64,000 nucleotides of DNA, from contig JAURVB010001854.1 of NCBI GenBank assembly GCA_033002965.1, positions 1 through 64,000 of the forward strand. The letters run 5' to 3'. Positions 46,903-59,150 of this stretch are shown here, in pieces. Origin of the DNA: Piper betle. Taxonomy: Eukaryota > Streptophyta > Magnoliopsida > Piperales > Piperaceae. The position numbers were made by a program, and so were the translations under genes. Below the pieces are notes generated by a model. That model ran no database searches. It was not told the DNA's origin and saw only the letters and a program-made list of their open reading frames with translations. Position 1 is the stretch's first letter. Each line of letters begins with the position of its first letter.

Positions 46903-48108
46903 CGTAAAACCCCAACATCCGGTTAGGACTTTACCTGCTTGTTGCCTTGCTCAGTTCGGGCCAGTCTTGAGTTGTTTTGAGTTAGTTCAGCTTTCAGACC
47001 ATGAGTATGAGGCTAAAATAGTCATATGAACATGTTATAGAGGATGGGTATACCCTATATACAGATGATAGATTCAGTTATGTGACAATAAGCATGAGTT
47101 ATCAGCGTATACACAAGGTAGAAGAGTTCATACTTGTGTTAACTCATGGTTTTACAGCTAGATTTAAGCCATTGCAGCATTTAGTATCTATTTAGGCATT
47201 CTCATGGTATCCTATTTACATGCATCTTAGGGATTTCGATCTACTGGATTGCCACTTTGGGCCCGATTTGATTTGAGTCTCAGATCTGGATATGATTGAG
47301 TTTAGGGTTTCAAAACTCATTTAGCTTTCTTGCCTCGATTTCTATCCATGGAGTCACTGTTAGCCTCGAGTCAGATTCAACTTTTTTCGCCTTCGATCCG
47401 AGCTTTCCATTCCTATATATATATATATATATTGTATATACTTTAGGTGGACCCCACTAGGCACACAAGTTGTCTTGCAATCAGATCATGCCATGTGGCA
47501 AGATCCGGTTCGGCCATATCAGCCCTAGCTTTCACCCATTTATTTTTGTAAAAATTTCTCCCACATTTTTGGAGTTTTTTCTACTCCTAGCAGCATTGCC
47601 ACTTTGAGCCACCGCCAGCGAGACTCTGGCCACTAGATTAACACCATTGTGACCACCTCGTAGATGGCTATCAATCTAGACCCACCACTGGCTCCGACTC
47701 CTACACTGCCGCAGTCGCTGTTGGCAACACCCCTTCGTTTGTTGGCTTCCACTGCTGCCGCCATCTTTTGGGTATTTTTCTGAGCTGGCGAGACACTTCC
47801 AGCCGATCCAACCACCATGATTGACTCCCCCCCTCCCCACCACAATCGAGATATTGAGACCACCCACGACCCTCACCTTGGCCATGATAGCCGCCGGCGA
47901 TGTCGTCACTTCCAGACAGCCTTTTCCAACTTTTCAGCTATTTTCTGGCCAGTCACCGGCTAGACACTGTTGAACATCACCCCAAATACATTCCTCAATT
48001 GAAGGTCAACTGATTGAGCCCAACCCCACTGCCAGAATCATCGTCGGTGACTCCACCTACCATGGCTGCTATTTCTTGACTTCCAGGTGTTTTTTGGCAA
48101 GTCGTCGC
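46903..48108 (+). mobile_element. Family L LTR, 5' part, interrupted at 48109
   Basis: Begins CGTAAAACCCC (first base T to C) followed by GTTAGGACTTTACC and the family L body: CATGAGTATGAGGC, GGCAAGATC, and a GC-rich patch at 47590-48100 (GCCACCGCCAGCGAGACTC). It resumes after the inserted LTR at about 51165 with TTGGCCGGTCTCCGTCG and ends before 51252. Solo or truncated; no internal region seen. Confidence 0.65.
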
Positions 48109-49728
48109 TGTAAAACCCTAGTTTCGGCTTAGGGTTTTACCCAATTTTAGTTTTGTCTGGCTCGGACAGTCTTGAGTCGGTTCGAATGAACTCAATCTAG
48201 AACAATTTTAAGAATATGAGTATGAGGCCTAGATAGCCATATGAGCATGTTATGGAGGCTGTGCATGCCCGACATGCATAAGATAGTTTCAGTTATGATA
48301 CCGTATATAATAAGTTATCAGTATATACACGAGGTATACATATGATTTTTATGAGTTAGCCAGGATTTTAGGCTTAGATCTAGGCCGTTTCAGCGTTTAA
48401 CATCTGTTTGGGATTTTCTGGGTATTTCATTTGCATGGAGCATAGGAATTTCAAATCACTTGATATTACCCCTGTGGGTCCAGCTTGATCGACTTCAGGG
48501 TTTGAGGCCCATTTAGCCTTTCTACCTTGATTCCCGCCTATAGAGTCATTTTTAGGACTTGAAACAATTTTGACTTTGGACGGTCTCAATTCAAGCTTTC
48601 CGTCCATATGTATATTGCATATACCCATATGTGGGTCCCACTAGGCCAAGAGTTGTCGGATGTCTGGATAGTGCCATGTGGCAAGATCTGAGCCGTACAC
48701 TCAGCCTTATATCACCCGTTGATTTCCATAGAGTTTCCACAATTTTGAAATTTCCACCATTACGCCACAGCCACTTCGGCTTGCCGCCGGTGACTCTCCG
48801 CCTTGCCTCTGGCTACACCATCTATACGGTTGTGACCATCTCGCGGCCAGCTATCAGTATGTACCCACGATCACCACCGGCACAGCCGTAGTCGTCGCCG
48901 GCAACGATGATTTTGGTTTAGGTTTTTGACGCCGCTGCCACCCGTTCAGGCCATTTTTCGACGCCGGCGAGTGTCCTCCGGCGAAGCCAACCACCCTGAC
49001 AACTTCCCCTCATTGAGCTCTATGGTTTGGGACTAACACTGACTTCCACCATGGCTGTGATCTCCGAGATCTACGGTTTTGGATTGACACCCGAATGTGA
49101 TCCGCCCCCTTTCCCGATTGTTTTCCGGCCAGCCAGTGGCTAGACTGCACAGACCACCACCACCAACATGCTCCTCATTGCATGGCTCGTCGATCGGGAC
49201 CGGTGGCGACACAAACCGCGCCGTCATCAGTGTTCTCCAGCGACGGGCACCGCCGCCCCCTGTTTACCCGTTTGGCTGGTTTGCGGTCCAATTGCTCGCG
49301 ACCGCGTACGCTTGCCAGATTGTGTTCACCAACCCACCAACCATGTCTGAGTCCGCTTGTCCAGTTCAGGTCCACCCAGCAAACTCAGCCCATTTTTCAG
49401 TTAACCCAAATTGGGTTGGTTAAGCCGATTCGGTTTGGTCTAGTTTAGCCCAGGTCGTTCGGTTCAGCTCATTTTCGAACCGTTTTCGTCCGTTTGTGCA
49501 CCGTTTTTGGTAATTGAAGAATCCCTACGTTAGTTATGATGCATATTCAAATGATTTAGCATTATTAGATGTTATGATGATTTCTTCTATTTATTATTTT
49601 ATTTATTTATTTATTATTATTTATTTCTTTTTATTTATATGTTATCAAATATAATAAATGTTTACATGATTATTTGTTATTATTAACATTATATTTCTTA
49701 TGAATATTAGTCTTATTATGTTTATTAA

Positions 49729-49772
<44 letters not shown>

Positions 49773-51164
49773 CGTTATGTGTATGTTATTGTTTATTTGT
49801 ATTTAATTATTTATTCTTGTATTGTATGACTGTGATATTATTAATATTCATGATTAATTGAGTTATTATATATTTACTAACACGAATATATGTTGAATTT
49901 TACTCGTGTTTACCTGTATATGTATATAGTATAATTATATTATTATTTTATGATTAGAGTATTTTTCATGTTTATGTATATTTTATTTATTTAATTATCT
50001 ATGAGTGCATTTTCTTTGTTTATTTATTTATTATTAATTATTATTATGTCTCAATTTGCATCCCAAGTGTTTATTTGTAGGCTTGTTAGCATTATTTTTT
50101 TTATTAAGATGTATTGATAATGTGAGCACATACTACGAACATGCATTATATAGAGATGTTAGTATTTTACTTGGTTGTGGGTTCCAATGTAGGTTTTAGA
50201 GTTTGAGCTCGCCGTAGATGTGCACATACGCTTGGAGCTTGGACTAGAGGTCCGTAGGACTCTCCCTCTCTACTTGACTCTTTGCGTGTCAAGTTTAATC
50301 GTATTTTATATGTAGAATGGCATCGGTGGCGTTTTAATTGATCCCTCCGATGTTGGGCCATTTAGCTGTATTTTCTAAGCATGTTTAATAAAACTAGAAG
50401 GATGAGATCCCTTATTGGTTTTCAAACTAAAACTCAAAAAATGTATGATATAAGCCTCTTCCCTAAGCCTATTATATAAGTTCTCACATTTTATGGATTT
50501 CACGAATAAGAGAATGGGTAGTACAGAGATATGAATGGAGCACACTAGTACTCCTTCAAACCATGAGGTAGTGCAGTATATGATGGTACTACGTAATGTA
50601 GCACATAGCCGAAATTTGTGGCACTAACTTAACTGTTCCTTTTGCCACTCGAGTACTGTGGTAGGTGATATGGAAGATGTAAGGGCGTAAGCATTGTATG
50701 TATGTATGAATATGATTATGAGCTGTGCATGTGAGCTAGCAATTGCTTAAGTATGTTTGCTTACCACCTAGTGTGAGGTAATCTTGAAGTTTCATAAGTT
50801 TTAGAGGGTAATGGAATACCCATTTGCCAGTTTGTTTTAGTTATTTTTCGGACTAGTAACATTCGTTATTGGCGTTTTTCATATAATATCTGTAGATCTT
50901 GCAATCTTGAGTCACCTTTGGTAGGAGGACAGGTAAATGCTACACACACTTGAGCTCAACACAGTTATTTACTCCTTACTTTTATTTATGTTCGATGTGT
51001 TTTGACGTGTATTTAACGGTGTCTTCCATTCTCTCGACACCAAGAAGGTTGTTTCGATCTATTTTATCGATCGAGTCTTATTGACGAACAACTTTAAATA
51101 TGACTTGACTCGATCATAACATTTCTAATTCGGTTCTTAAGTGAACTAAACTAAGGGTGTTACA
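48109..51164 (+). mobile_element. Solo LTR of family L, 3056 bp, nested in the preceding copy
   Basis: Starts TGTAAAACCCTAG, has the inverted partner TTAGGGTTTTACCC about 15 bases in, and ends AAGGGTGTTACA. The GC-rich part at 48740-49400 gives many spurious frames on both strands. An AT-rich stretch with (AT)n follows, then a moderately conserved 3' third (50150-51164) shared with all family L copies. The flanking pentamers GTCGC and TTGGC match at only two or three positions. It contains no retrotransposon genes. Confidence 0.75.
49733..49769. repeat. (AT)n microsatellite
   Basis: Uninterrupted TA repeat of about 37 bases within the family L LTR. Confidence 0.93.
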
Positions 51165-51251
51165 TTGGCCGGTCTCCGTCGATCACCACCTCTATCGCAC
51201 GTCGTCCTCCCCTCTGTCAATCGTGATTGGCAGCAACCCCTAACATCCTAA
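51165..51251 (+). mobile_element. Continuation of the interrupted family L LTR
   Basis: GC-rich sequence (CGATCACCACCTCTATCGCA) of the same type as the patch before 48108, ending at the next TGTAAAACCCC start. Confidence 0.45.
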
Positions 51252-51792
51252 TGTAAAACCCCAAAAATAACTAGGCTAGTTTATTTAAGGTTTTGTAAAT
51301 CTTAAAATGAGTGTTAAATATTATTTACTTAAATTATTTTCTTTCAAATCTTGGTTAGTTAATTATTATTAGAAAAAAACAATAATAATAATAATAATAC
51401 AACAAATAATAAAATAATATAATAATAAAATAATAAAAAATTAATAATTAATCCTTTTGGATCAACCAAGTGGGTGCTATTGGTAGTTAAAGTCTAACTG
51501 GTGTGGATAACAATTTTAGTTAACAGGTAGTGGAGTTTTTGTAGAGATTGGGAAGAGAACATCTTGTGAGTGGATAAGGGCTCTTGGGTGTTGGAGGATG
51601 TGGGGAGGATTTTAAGGGAGTTAGGCACTAGGCACATTAAAACCCTTTAGGTGAGTCTTCACGTTTTTTACCTTTGCCACATTTTCTTCTCCTCTCCCTT
51701 CCTTTTGGCATCAATCTCCTCTACTCTTTTACCTTCCCTCTTGTTTGGTATCCTTTCTTTACCCTGTCCTTGTTTTTTCTCCCCTCTTCATG
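51252..51792 (+). mobile_element. Possible start of another LTR (TGTAAAACCCC)
   Basis: TGTAAAACCCCAAAAATAAC resembles the family L terminus, but the following sequence (AAT-rich, then GAGATTGGGAAGAGAAC) differs from the other copies. Cut at 51793 by another LTR. The end was not identified. Confidence 0.35.
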
Positions 51793-54700
51793 TGTAAAAC
51801 CCTGGCTTTTCGCCCAAGGGTTTTTACTGCGATTTGGTTGTTACCTGAATCAGGTTAGTAGGATCCGACCCTTTTTGCCATAGTATGTATATGGTATAGT
51901 ACAAGTTGCCCAGCCTTAGCCTCCTTTCATCCTTGATAGGCTTGTTTAGATGCTGCACACCCAGCTTTTTCATGTTTGGTCCAGTGGAGTCGTATATAGT
52001 TACATGTTATGACTGTGTCCTCGTGTGTCTTTTGTGTGCTTTTTGTGTGTTTGATAACCCTTTTGGACCATCCTAACCCCTTTTGGGACTTGCAATGTAA
52101 TTCCTGAGGTGGGCTCGATCACTTTAGGATAAAAAGCTTAAATTTTTGGGTTTTGGGCTAACCCAACCCATACTTCTTTAGCTAACCCGATTTATACATC
52201 TTTATCTAATCCACCCCAAACCTCTTTAGGTATGACACCCATACCTATGACATCACCAAGCCAACTCATACCTCCTTATCCAACCCATACCTCTTTCGGT
52301 ATGACAGCCATACTTATGACATCACCAAGCCAACCACTCTTTTTCTATAAAGCCCATCCCTTCCCTCACCTTTTCATCATTTCTCTTTCCCTCCTCACCT
52401 ACAACAACCTTCTTCTCCTCTCCATGGCTTTATTCTTCCTCCTTTGAGCTCCAATCACCCTCATCCATATTTCTAACCTCCTAGGGTGGTAGGTTTTGAG
52501 GTTTGATGCCTCAAAAGACCTTCCCTTAGTCTTCGCTCATTAGTTTCTGGTTAATGCTTCCTCTATTGCTTGCTATTTGATGTTTATATCTTGCACTTTT
52601 GTCTTTTTCTAAAATTTTATGACATTTTTAGAATGTACAACTGACTGTTTGGAGTATTTTGAGTACTCGTTTATCTTATTTGGCCATGTAAATAAATAGA
52701 TATGCTTTTTATAATGCACATAAGTCACTAATCTACATTATTTTGGTATAAAACTCATATCTTGGCACACTGATGTTAAATTTTCATGATTCTTGTCTTT
52801 TTACACTCATAACATGTATATCGAGAACTTTTATGTTGGGTGTTTTACCTTAAATTACCTATAATGTGCATGTATTAGGGTAAAATGTGAGCAAAGGTGG
52901 CAACTTTCACGGTTACAGTGACATAAACCCTTTCTCCAATTTTTAGTCTATGACCTTGTAGAATCTGTTAATGAACAACATCCCATGTTTTTCATAGTGA
53001 TGTTGGGAGTGTTTGGTAAAATTTTAAGCCTAATCTAATTACTAAATAATCATGAACATCACCCATATATGCCTTGTATTCCCTGTGTTGTTTATGACTA
53101 TGAGCATGATCTGTGATTGTGTTATATGTTAAGCTGCCAATTTTAATCTGAGAAAATCTGGTAAAAATATATGACACTCCAATAAGCGTCTAATTGAAAT
53201 AAATAAATTTTAATAATGGTTAAAAACTATCTAGATAGGTTTTGGAGGTCTTTACCCGGATAGTATAAAGATACTGGGTGAAATCCCTGGTTTTTCACTC
53301 TAGTTGTAAATTACTTTAAAATAGGTTAATGGTCTTGGATTTAAGTGAAAGTTGGTTCACACCTTACCCTATGTCTCAGTATGATCATTAGCAATTTTGG
53401 GGCTATTTGGGTTGGTTCCCAAGTTTATTTGTGAATTCCCAATTTGTTAGGGTCCAGATAGCTCTAGAAATAGCTCATATAGTAACCCAACTTGTAAATT
53501 CTGCTTAGGCCCATTTACAAAGTAAATTGGGCCTAAATCTAACTGGACTCAATCTACATGTGTTCGATAACTAGGCTTAAAGACCAAAGCCCCATTTGGA
53601 GTCCTCTAGTCCATGAACAAACATTTACAAAATTGGTGTGCAGCCCACGAACACTGTTTGAACATCTTAGAGGCGAGCTTATTGTGCCAAGCTCCCCTTG
53701 ATTGGCCCATGGGGAACCCATGGTGGAATTTACGTATGAACCTTAGAGTGTAAGGGCCAACCCATCCAAATTTCAACCCATTTGGACATTGTTAGGCCCA
53801 TCCAAAAAATCATATAGTAAGCCCATTTGATTAAAACCCTAGAATTGATTAAAGCCCACTATGTGAACATGAAACCAAAACCTTAATTATGCTACCTAAT
53901 AAGGTTTAACACTTCACCTAGAACCTAATTAAGATAATTAAGTGATGTTAAGTGTTGAGCTTGTATGGACGCTTTACCTCGCTTTGCATGCCTATATGAC
54001 CCAATTCTTATTTGGTTTCATCTCCCTGCTAGGTATCGCGGGTGAGCTCACCGACTAAAATACAAAGCTCTAATCATCCACATTTGTAGGATTCTCCCTT
54101 TACTTCATCTCTGCTGGACTCCTTGCATGTCGATTTTAATCGTGTTTTGGATGTAGGATGACATCGGCAGTGATGTCCGTCTTAAGCCTCCACGTGTTCC
54201 ACATACCTAATGTTGGTCGACCTAGGTGCATGGATCATGCAGCTCAGTAGCGGTGATGGTGGGGGCCTTGTGTTAAGTTGTTTGTTTTGGACTATGTATT
54301 TTGTAGATGACTATATGATGGGCATGCATCCCTAACTATGTGAACCTTGCTTGATTTGGATGTATGCCATGAAGGTTGTGTTAAGCATGATTTATTGTTA
54401 TATTATTATATTTTTACTGTGGAGCTGCAATACTTTGGGGCAAGGCTAACCATCATCTATGGGGTATATAAGTCCCATAGTCGTGGAATATGATGAGGAG
54501 CTAAGTTAGGTACACAAAACGTATTTTGCTATAGTTGTTTGTGTGTTAGAGTAATGTGGGTGAAGGAGCATATAGTTCACGCCAATTGAAGACCTACATG
54601 AAGTCTGGGTATTATGGTTTGATGCCCTGATACTCGATGATGCTGTGTAATTACTTGCATTGGGTATTTTGAACACGTAACCACAACCTTTGTTTAAACA

Positions 54701-55095
54701 CTTGCACCATCTTCATGTTATTTATAAGAAGACCTAAGTCAATCACTTGAACTAAGTAGTAAGAATAGGATGCACTCAACAACATGCAACTACAAAACTA
54801 TAGCGGGGGTGTGCTTCTTCTACAGTTGGGAGTGATCATCGTATTTTTAAAGTCACCACTCATAGTTGTAGGGGAGGTTTTGCCTCTGTAATGGTTAGGG
54901 GTGTTTATATAGGATTCCTTTAAGTCTAAAATCCACCTTAATAGTACAAACTCTACATGCATTCTTATGAAACCAAGCTTGATGTCCGTCTTGCCTCCAC
55001 GGAGTGAGATCTGCTTCCGTAAAGTCTATACGTGATAGCCCAATAAGTAATATCATGATTTAGTTTGTCCCTTCTAGCCGAATTGGGGTGTTACA
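51793..55095 (+). mobile_element. Family L variant LTR, about 3.3 kb
   Basis: Starts TGTAAAACCCTGG with inverted partner CAAGGGTTTTTAC, ends TTGGGGTGTTACA. Its middle and 3' parts match, reversed, the LTR at 29552-32682 (GGGCCCATCC, GGTTTCATCTCC, GAGCTCACC). The segment after 54090 shares CTTTACTTCATCTCTGCTGG and GTGTTTTGGATGTAG with other family L copies. A CT-rich, leader-like tract is at 52370-52440. No TSD (TCATG left, TTGTG right). Confidence 0.6.
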
Positions 55096-55901
55096 TTGTG
55101 TGTGCATCTCTTTGTTTGTTTTTATTATTTCTTTTGATTGTGAAGACCTGTTTGATTTCTACTTGTTCAATGTGCATGTTCATCATGTGGGTGCATGATT
55201 TCTTATTCTTACATATCGTTGCATGAATTTTAAGTGGGAAGCTATACCTATTCTTCTTTCTGACATCCTGTTTTTATTTTATTTTTCTACTTCTTATTGT
55301 TTTGAAAATTAAATAAATCATCATGCTTTGTGTTTATTAGTAATATGATTAATTTCCCTATTTGTATTAATTAATTTAATATTATTACTATTTTTTATTA
55401 TGATACATATTATTGGCGTTAATTCATGACTTCTGTTGTATATAAATTAATATTGATATTATATTCAATAATGATTAAATGTCCTGTAATCCCATTTCAT
55501 TTATTGCACCTATGTTTGATAAATTGTTAATATCTAATTATAATGAATTAATTATTACTTGTCACCACTTAGCTTGTTGACTCTAGATCTTCATGCATGA
55601 TAAAAATTAAAAATAGGTCAACAAAAATAAATCTTCATGCATGAGAGAAAATCATGTTAGAAGCAAACTCAATTATATAAGTTGTTGGCAATAACTGTTA
55701 GTTCTTTTGGGACGTAACTAATCCTAGTTTGCTATTAATTAACTAGTTAATATTTCTTTTCTTGATTTTAGGCTATGTAGATCAATATTAACATTATAAA
55801 TTAAGACAAGAGGTTTATTTAGGAATAATATAATAATTAATTATATACAATGTCTTATACAATGTACAATTTAAATTAATTATTGTGCTCTCAGTTGCTC
55901 C

Positions 55902-55960
<59 letters not shown>

Positions 55961-56507
55961 GTACAACTATTATATGGGTATCAAACTTTTAAAATGTTAA
56001 TAAATAAATAAGTCATTAGTTTTGTGTCATATTAATTTATCATATTATGGTTATTCTTTGCTATGAGAATGATAAATTAATTGTAGTAAATGTATAAATT
56101 GCTAATGAGTACTTAGGACAGATTAATATATATGTTTATATTCACTTTTGGCCAATTTAATAAGTTATCATGTGGCATACAATTTTAACTATTTTATGTT
56201 AGCATAAACTAGACAATTAATATATGCTTTAGAATATGGATAGCTTACCCATTAGTATAGTTTAATCAATTGAATAATTGTCATTAGTTTGCCCATTTTA
56301 ATATTTTGTTTGGTATTATATATGATTAATTATTAATTTCTAGGTCAATAAATATTAATATCCTTATGAGTCCAAGTACTTGTCAGCATGTTTTGATTTT
56401 TTGTAATAATGATTATTGATTTGGTGTGACCATATAAATTTAGCTGCTATTAATTAATTAAATATTAACTTATTATTATTCACTTATAAGTAATTTACTA
56501 ATTTTAA
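55096..56507. other. AT-rich stretch without a gene
   Basis: Contains an (AT)n run at 55904-55958. No frames or termini recognised; it may be the remainder of the element that starts at 51252. Confidence 0.4.
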
Positions 56508-56606
56508 ACGACACGGCTCAAAGTGGAGCATAATGGGCTAAGTCATCTCTTCAAAAGTTGTTAACCAAGTTAAAGATTTATATTTTATTCCCACTTATAA
56601 AGAGGA
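56508..56606 (-). mobile_element. TRIM LTR fragment, minus orientation
   Basis: The reverse complement reads TCCTCTTTATAAGTGGGAAT, AACTTGGTTAACAACTTTTG and GATGACTTAGC, matching the LTRs of the TRIM at 46446-46902. It is cut at 56606/56607 by a family L LTR start, so the TRIM was there first. Confidence 0.75.
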
Positions 56607-57320
56607 TGTAAAACCCAACTTCAGGTTAGGGTTTTATCCGCTTATAGTTTGCTTGGTTTAGACCAGTCCCGAGTCGGTTCGAATAAGCTTGAGTCAAACC
56701 AATTATCAGATCATGAGTATGGGGCCCAGATGGCCTATGAGCATGTCATGATAACTGAGTATGTCCGACATGCATATGATAGCTTAAGTTAGGCTACAAC
56801 AAAGTGTGAATTATCTACGTTTTACACAAGGTACAATATGATTTTTCTCAGTTATCCAGAATTTTGGGCCTAGATTTAGGCCTTTGTAGTGTTTAGTGTT
56901 TGTTTGGGATTTTCTGGCTACATCATTTGCATGAAACAAAGGGATTCAGATCATTGGATTGCCCCTAGGGGCCCAACTTGATTTGAATCGCAGATTTTCA
57001 CCCAATTGAGTTCACGGTTCGAGGCCTATTTAGCCTTCTTGCCTTGATTCCCACTTATAGAGTCACTTTTAGGACTCGAGTCAGTTTTAACTTTGGACTA
57101 TCTCGATCTGAGCTTTCAGGTCATATGTATATTGCATGTACCCATAGGTGGGTCCCACTAGACCACTAGTTATTGGACTTTTAGATCGTGCGACATGGCA
57201 AGAACTGAGCTATCCATGTCAGCCCTAGCATTTTCCCTTTGATTTTTAGTGACTTTCCCACAATTTTGGTTGATTTTAACCTTAGCATGACTGCCACTTT
57301 GGTCGCCGCTAGCAAGACCC
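56607..57320 (+). mobile_element. Family L LTR 5' fragment
   Basis: Starts TGTAAAACCCAAC with partner GGTTAGGGTTTTATCC, and follows the family body (GATCATGAGTATGGGGCCC, TAGAGTCACTTTTAGGACTC, GTGGGTCCCACTAGACC) to the GC-richer CGCCGCTAGCAAG. Beyond about 57320 the sequence no longer matches. Confidence 0.72.
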
Positions 57321-57689
57321 CGTTGGGCTTAGGTTGGTACCAGCTACGGGTCTCTTTGGTAGCCTTCTTGCCTCAATTCCCCCTTTTCCCCCCTTTCGGT
57401 CAAATAATGTTCAACCACAGTTCGAACCTGTTGGCCTTGGGTTGGTAGCAGCTACAGTCTCTTTGATAGGCTGACATTGTGTGTAAAGATGGAGTTTTGG
57501 TTGAGAGTTGAAGATAAGGGGTCTCTTCGATACAGTTCCTATATGGTAGGCTTTTCTTTTTGTTGGGTTTCCATCATTCATTTGCATTGGAAAAACACAA
57601 TATTCAGTTTTTAACTTTTCGTTATCATACTAATGGTTGGTGTTTCTTATACTTATTTGTGATTATGTTCTTTTTTGTAGAAGTTTAAT
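57321..57689 (+). repeat. Unassigned stretch with a spaced direct repeat
   Basis: GGTTGGTACCAGCTAC with GTCTCTTTGGTAG (about 57334-57364) recurs as GGTTGGTAGCAGCTAC with GTCTCTTTGATAG (about 57438-57466), about 100 bases apart, and a shorter third GTCTCTTCGATA follows near 57520. Confidence 0.5.
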
Positions 57690-57777
57690 GCAGTGACTTC
57701 TTGAATTCTGTATATATATTCTTTTATGGGAAAAAGGTTCTTGTGATGCAGCACAACCAACATGGGTGTGCTGCATG

Positions 57778-57815
57778 TTTTCCAGCCATTGGATCGCGAT
57801 CCAATGGCTGGAAAA
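57778..57815. repeat. 38-bp perfect palindrome
   Basis: The two 19-base halves are exact reverse complements, centred on GATCGCGATC, with halves beginning TTTTCCAGCC. Such a sequence can form a strong hairpin. The GCAGCAC box lies just outside. Confidence 0.95.
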
Positions 57816-59028
57816 TAACCATCCCCCTCTATTATGATTTGCCCGCCACTATGCGAGATGGCAAGCAGGGCCACAGTGTCGGCGAGGGCTGTGGTGGCAA
57901 AGGTGACTGCTACGACGGTGTCCTGGTGGCTGTGGAGGCGCATTGTCGTGGTGGGAAGCTATGGCGGTGGCAGGGAGGAGGGGTCGCTGTGGCGAGCGAT
58001 GGCAGAGGGGCTGCATTGCGTGAGACCACGGTGGTGGCAGCATTGCTACAGTGTGGTGAGGTCGTGGTGATGGCATCATGGAAGCGCGCGGTGGCAGAGA
58101 GGCCGCTACAGCGGTGGCAAGGATGCGGCGCGTGTCTATGCTGCACAATGACCCCCGACATGCACTGTCCAAGCAAGGTTGCCAGCGGTGGGGTGGTACT
58201 ACAAAACAGAGGGGGGGGGTAGGAAAGGGCAATGGTAATTTCGTAATAAAAACTTGACTTACTCCCAACTCGAGTCAATATTACGAAATAAATTTTAAAA
58301 AATAAAATAATTTTGTAATAAAAACTTGAACTCACTCCCGACTAGCTCTTGACTCCAGGCGGCGGGCCACGGCTCTGGCTCAAAACCTGGACGCGACCCA
58401 TCTTTGCTTAGTAGGGGGAACTTGACTCACTCGATGGGGGAGAAAACTGAGTTAGCAAAGAAAAATGAAACGATGACAATTTTCTAATAAAATCTTTACT
58501 CGATCCCGATTCTAGTAAATATTATTAAATTCATCTCAAAAAATATGAAAAAAATAGATTAAAATACCATAAAATAAAATAATCCATCAGAACTCTATTA
58601 TTGTACTTTATGGTAATTTGCTATATTTTTGATATTTTTCGGGATACATTTCGTAACATGCCGTCAACCTCTCCGCCGGCCAGTGCTGTTGCCGCCTCAC
58701 CACCGCCTCCCTTCCTTTCCCCTCTCCCTACCATTTTCCTTCCCGGCCAACCATTTTTGCCCACATTGCACATGTCACCATCGGGCACCAACCTCGGCGA
58801 CGACCTCCAGTGACCATCCCTAGCCTCTTCTCTTCCCTTCCCGACTCTTCCCCGGGTGACCCGAGGTGGTGCGGCAAACCGTCGGAGGGGGATGGGGCAA
58901 GGGGAATAAAGGAGTGGCAAGGGGGGGGGGGTACAAGGGGTGTGGCGGTGGGTGACGAAGGGCGTGGCGGGGTCGGACGAAGGGAGCAGCTATGGGTGGG
59001 GGTGGGGGCGGGGGAGGGGTTGTTTAAT

Positions 59029-59061
59029 TTCCAGCCGTTGGATTGAATCCAACGGCTGGAA
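59029..59061. repeat. 33-bp palindrome (one central base)
   Basis: TTCCAGCCGTTGGATT and AATCCAACGGCTGGAA are exact inverted copies around a single G. It is the same motif as 57778-57815 with A/G changes kept complementary on both arms. Confidence 0.95.
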
Positions 59062-59150
59062 CACTGCAGCACAGCCAAGATGACTATGCTGCAGCACAAC
59101 AACCACACCCTCTTCTTTTATATAAAGGAGAATTTTGTTGATGTTAAATA

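Larger units (their letters stand above)
57690..59150. mobile_element. Inverted pair of palindrome repeats around GC-rich DNA
   Basis: The left arm 57700-57830 and right arm 59021-59130 are inverted copies of the same unit: TATA-like run, GCAGCAC box, and a palindrome based on CCAGCC(A/G)TTGGAT. Between them lie two GC-rich blocks (57840-58220; 58640-59020) separated by AT-rich DNA with AAAACTTGACT and ACTCGAGT motifs like those in family T LTRs. The long frames in the GC-rich blocks occur on both strands and have no recognisable domain. It could be a foldback or Mutator-like element with captured DNA; neither transposase nor flanking duplication was found. Confidence 0.5.

Noticed and set aside
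48990..49450. Several 60-108 residue frames in the GC-rich part of a family L LTR
   Set aside because: Homologous frames in other copies are not conserved in phase; the block is LTR sequence.
48104..51169. GTCGC / TTGGC as a target duplication of the LTR 48109-51164
   Set aside because: Only two or three of five positions agree; not better than chance.
57701..58335. Overlapping 96-173 residue frames on both strands
   Set aside because: GC-rich low-complexity DNA opens all frames; compositions are Trp/Gly/Ala- or Ser/Pro/His-rich with no domain.
58601..59108. Pro/Ser-rich and Gly/Arg-rich frames on both strands
   Set aside because: Same cause: GC-rich block between the palindrome units, including a G run at 58921-58930.
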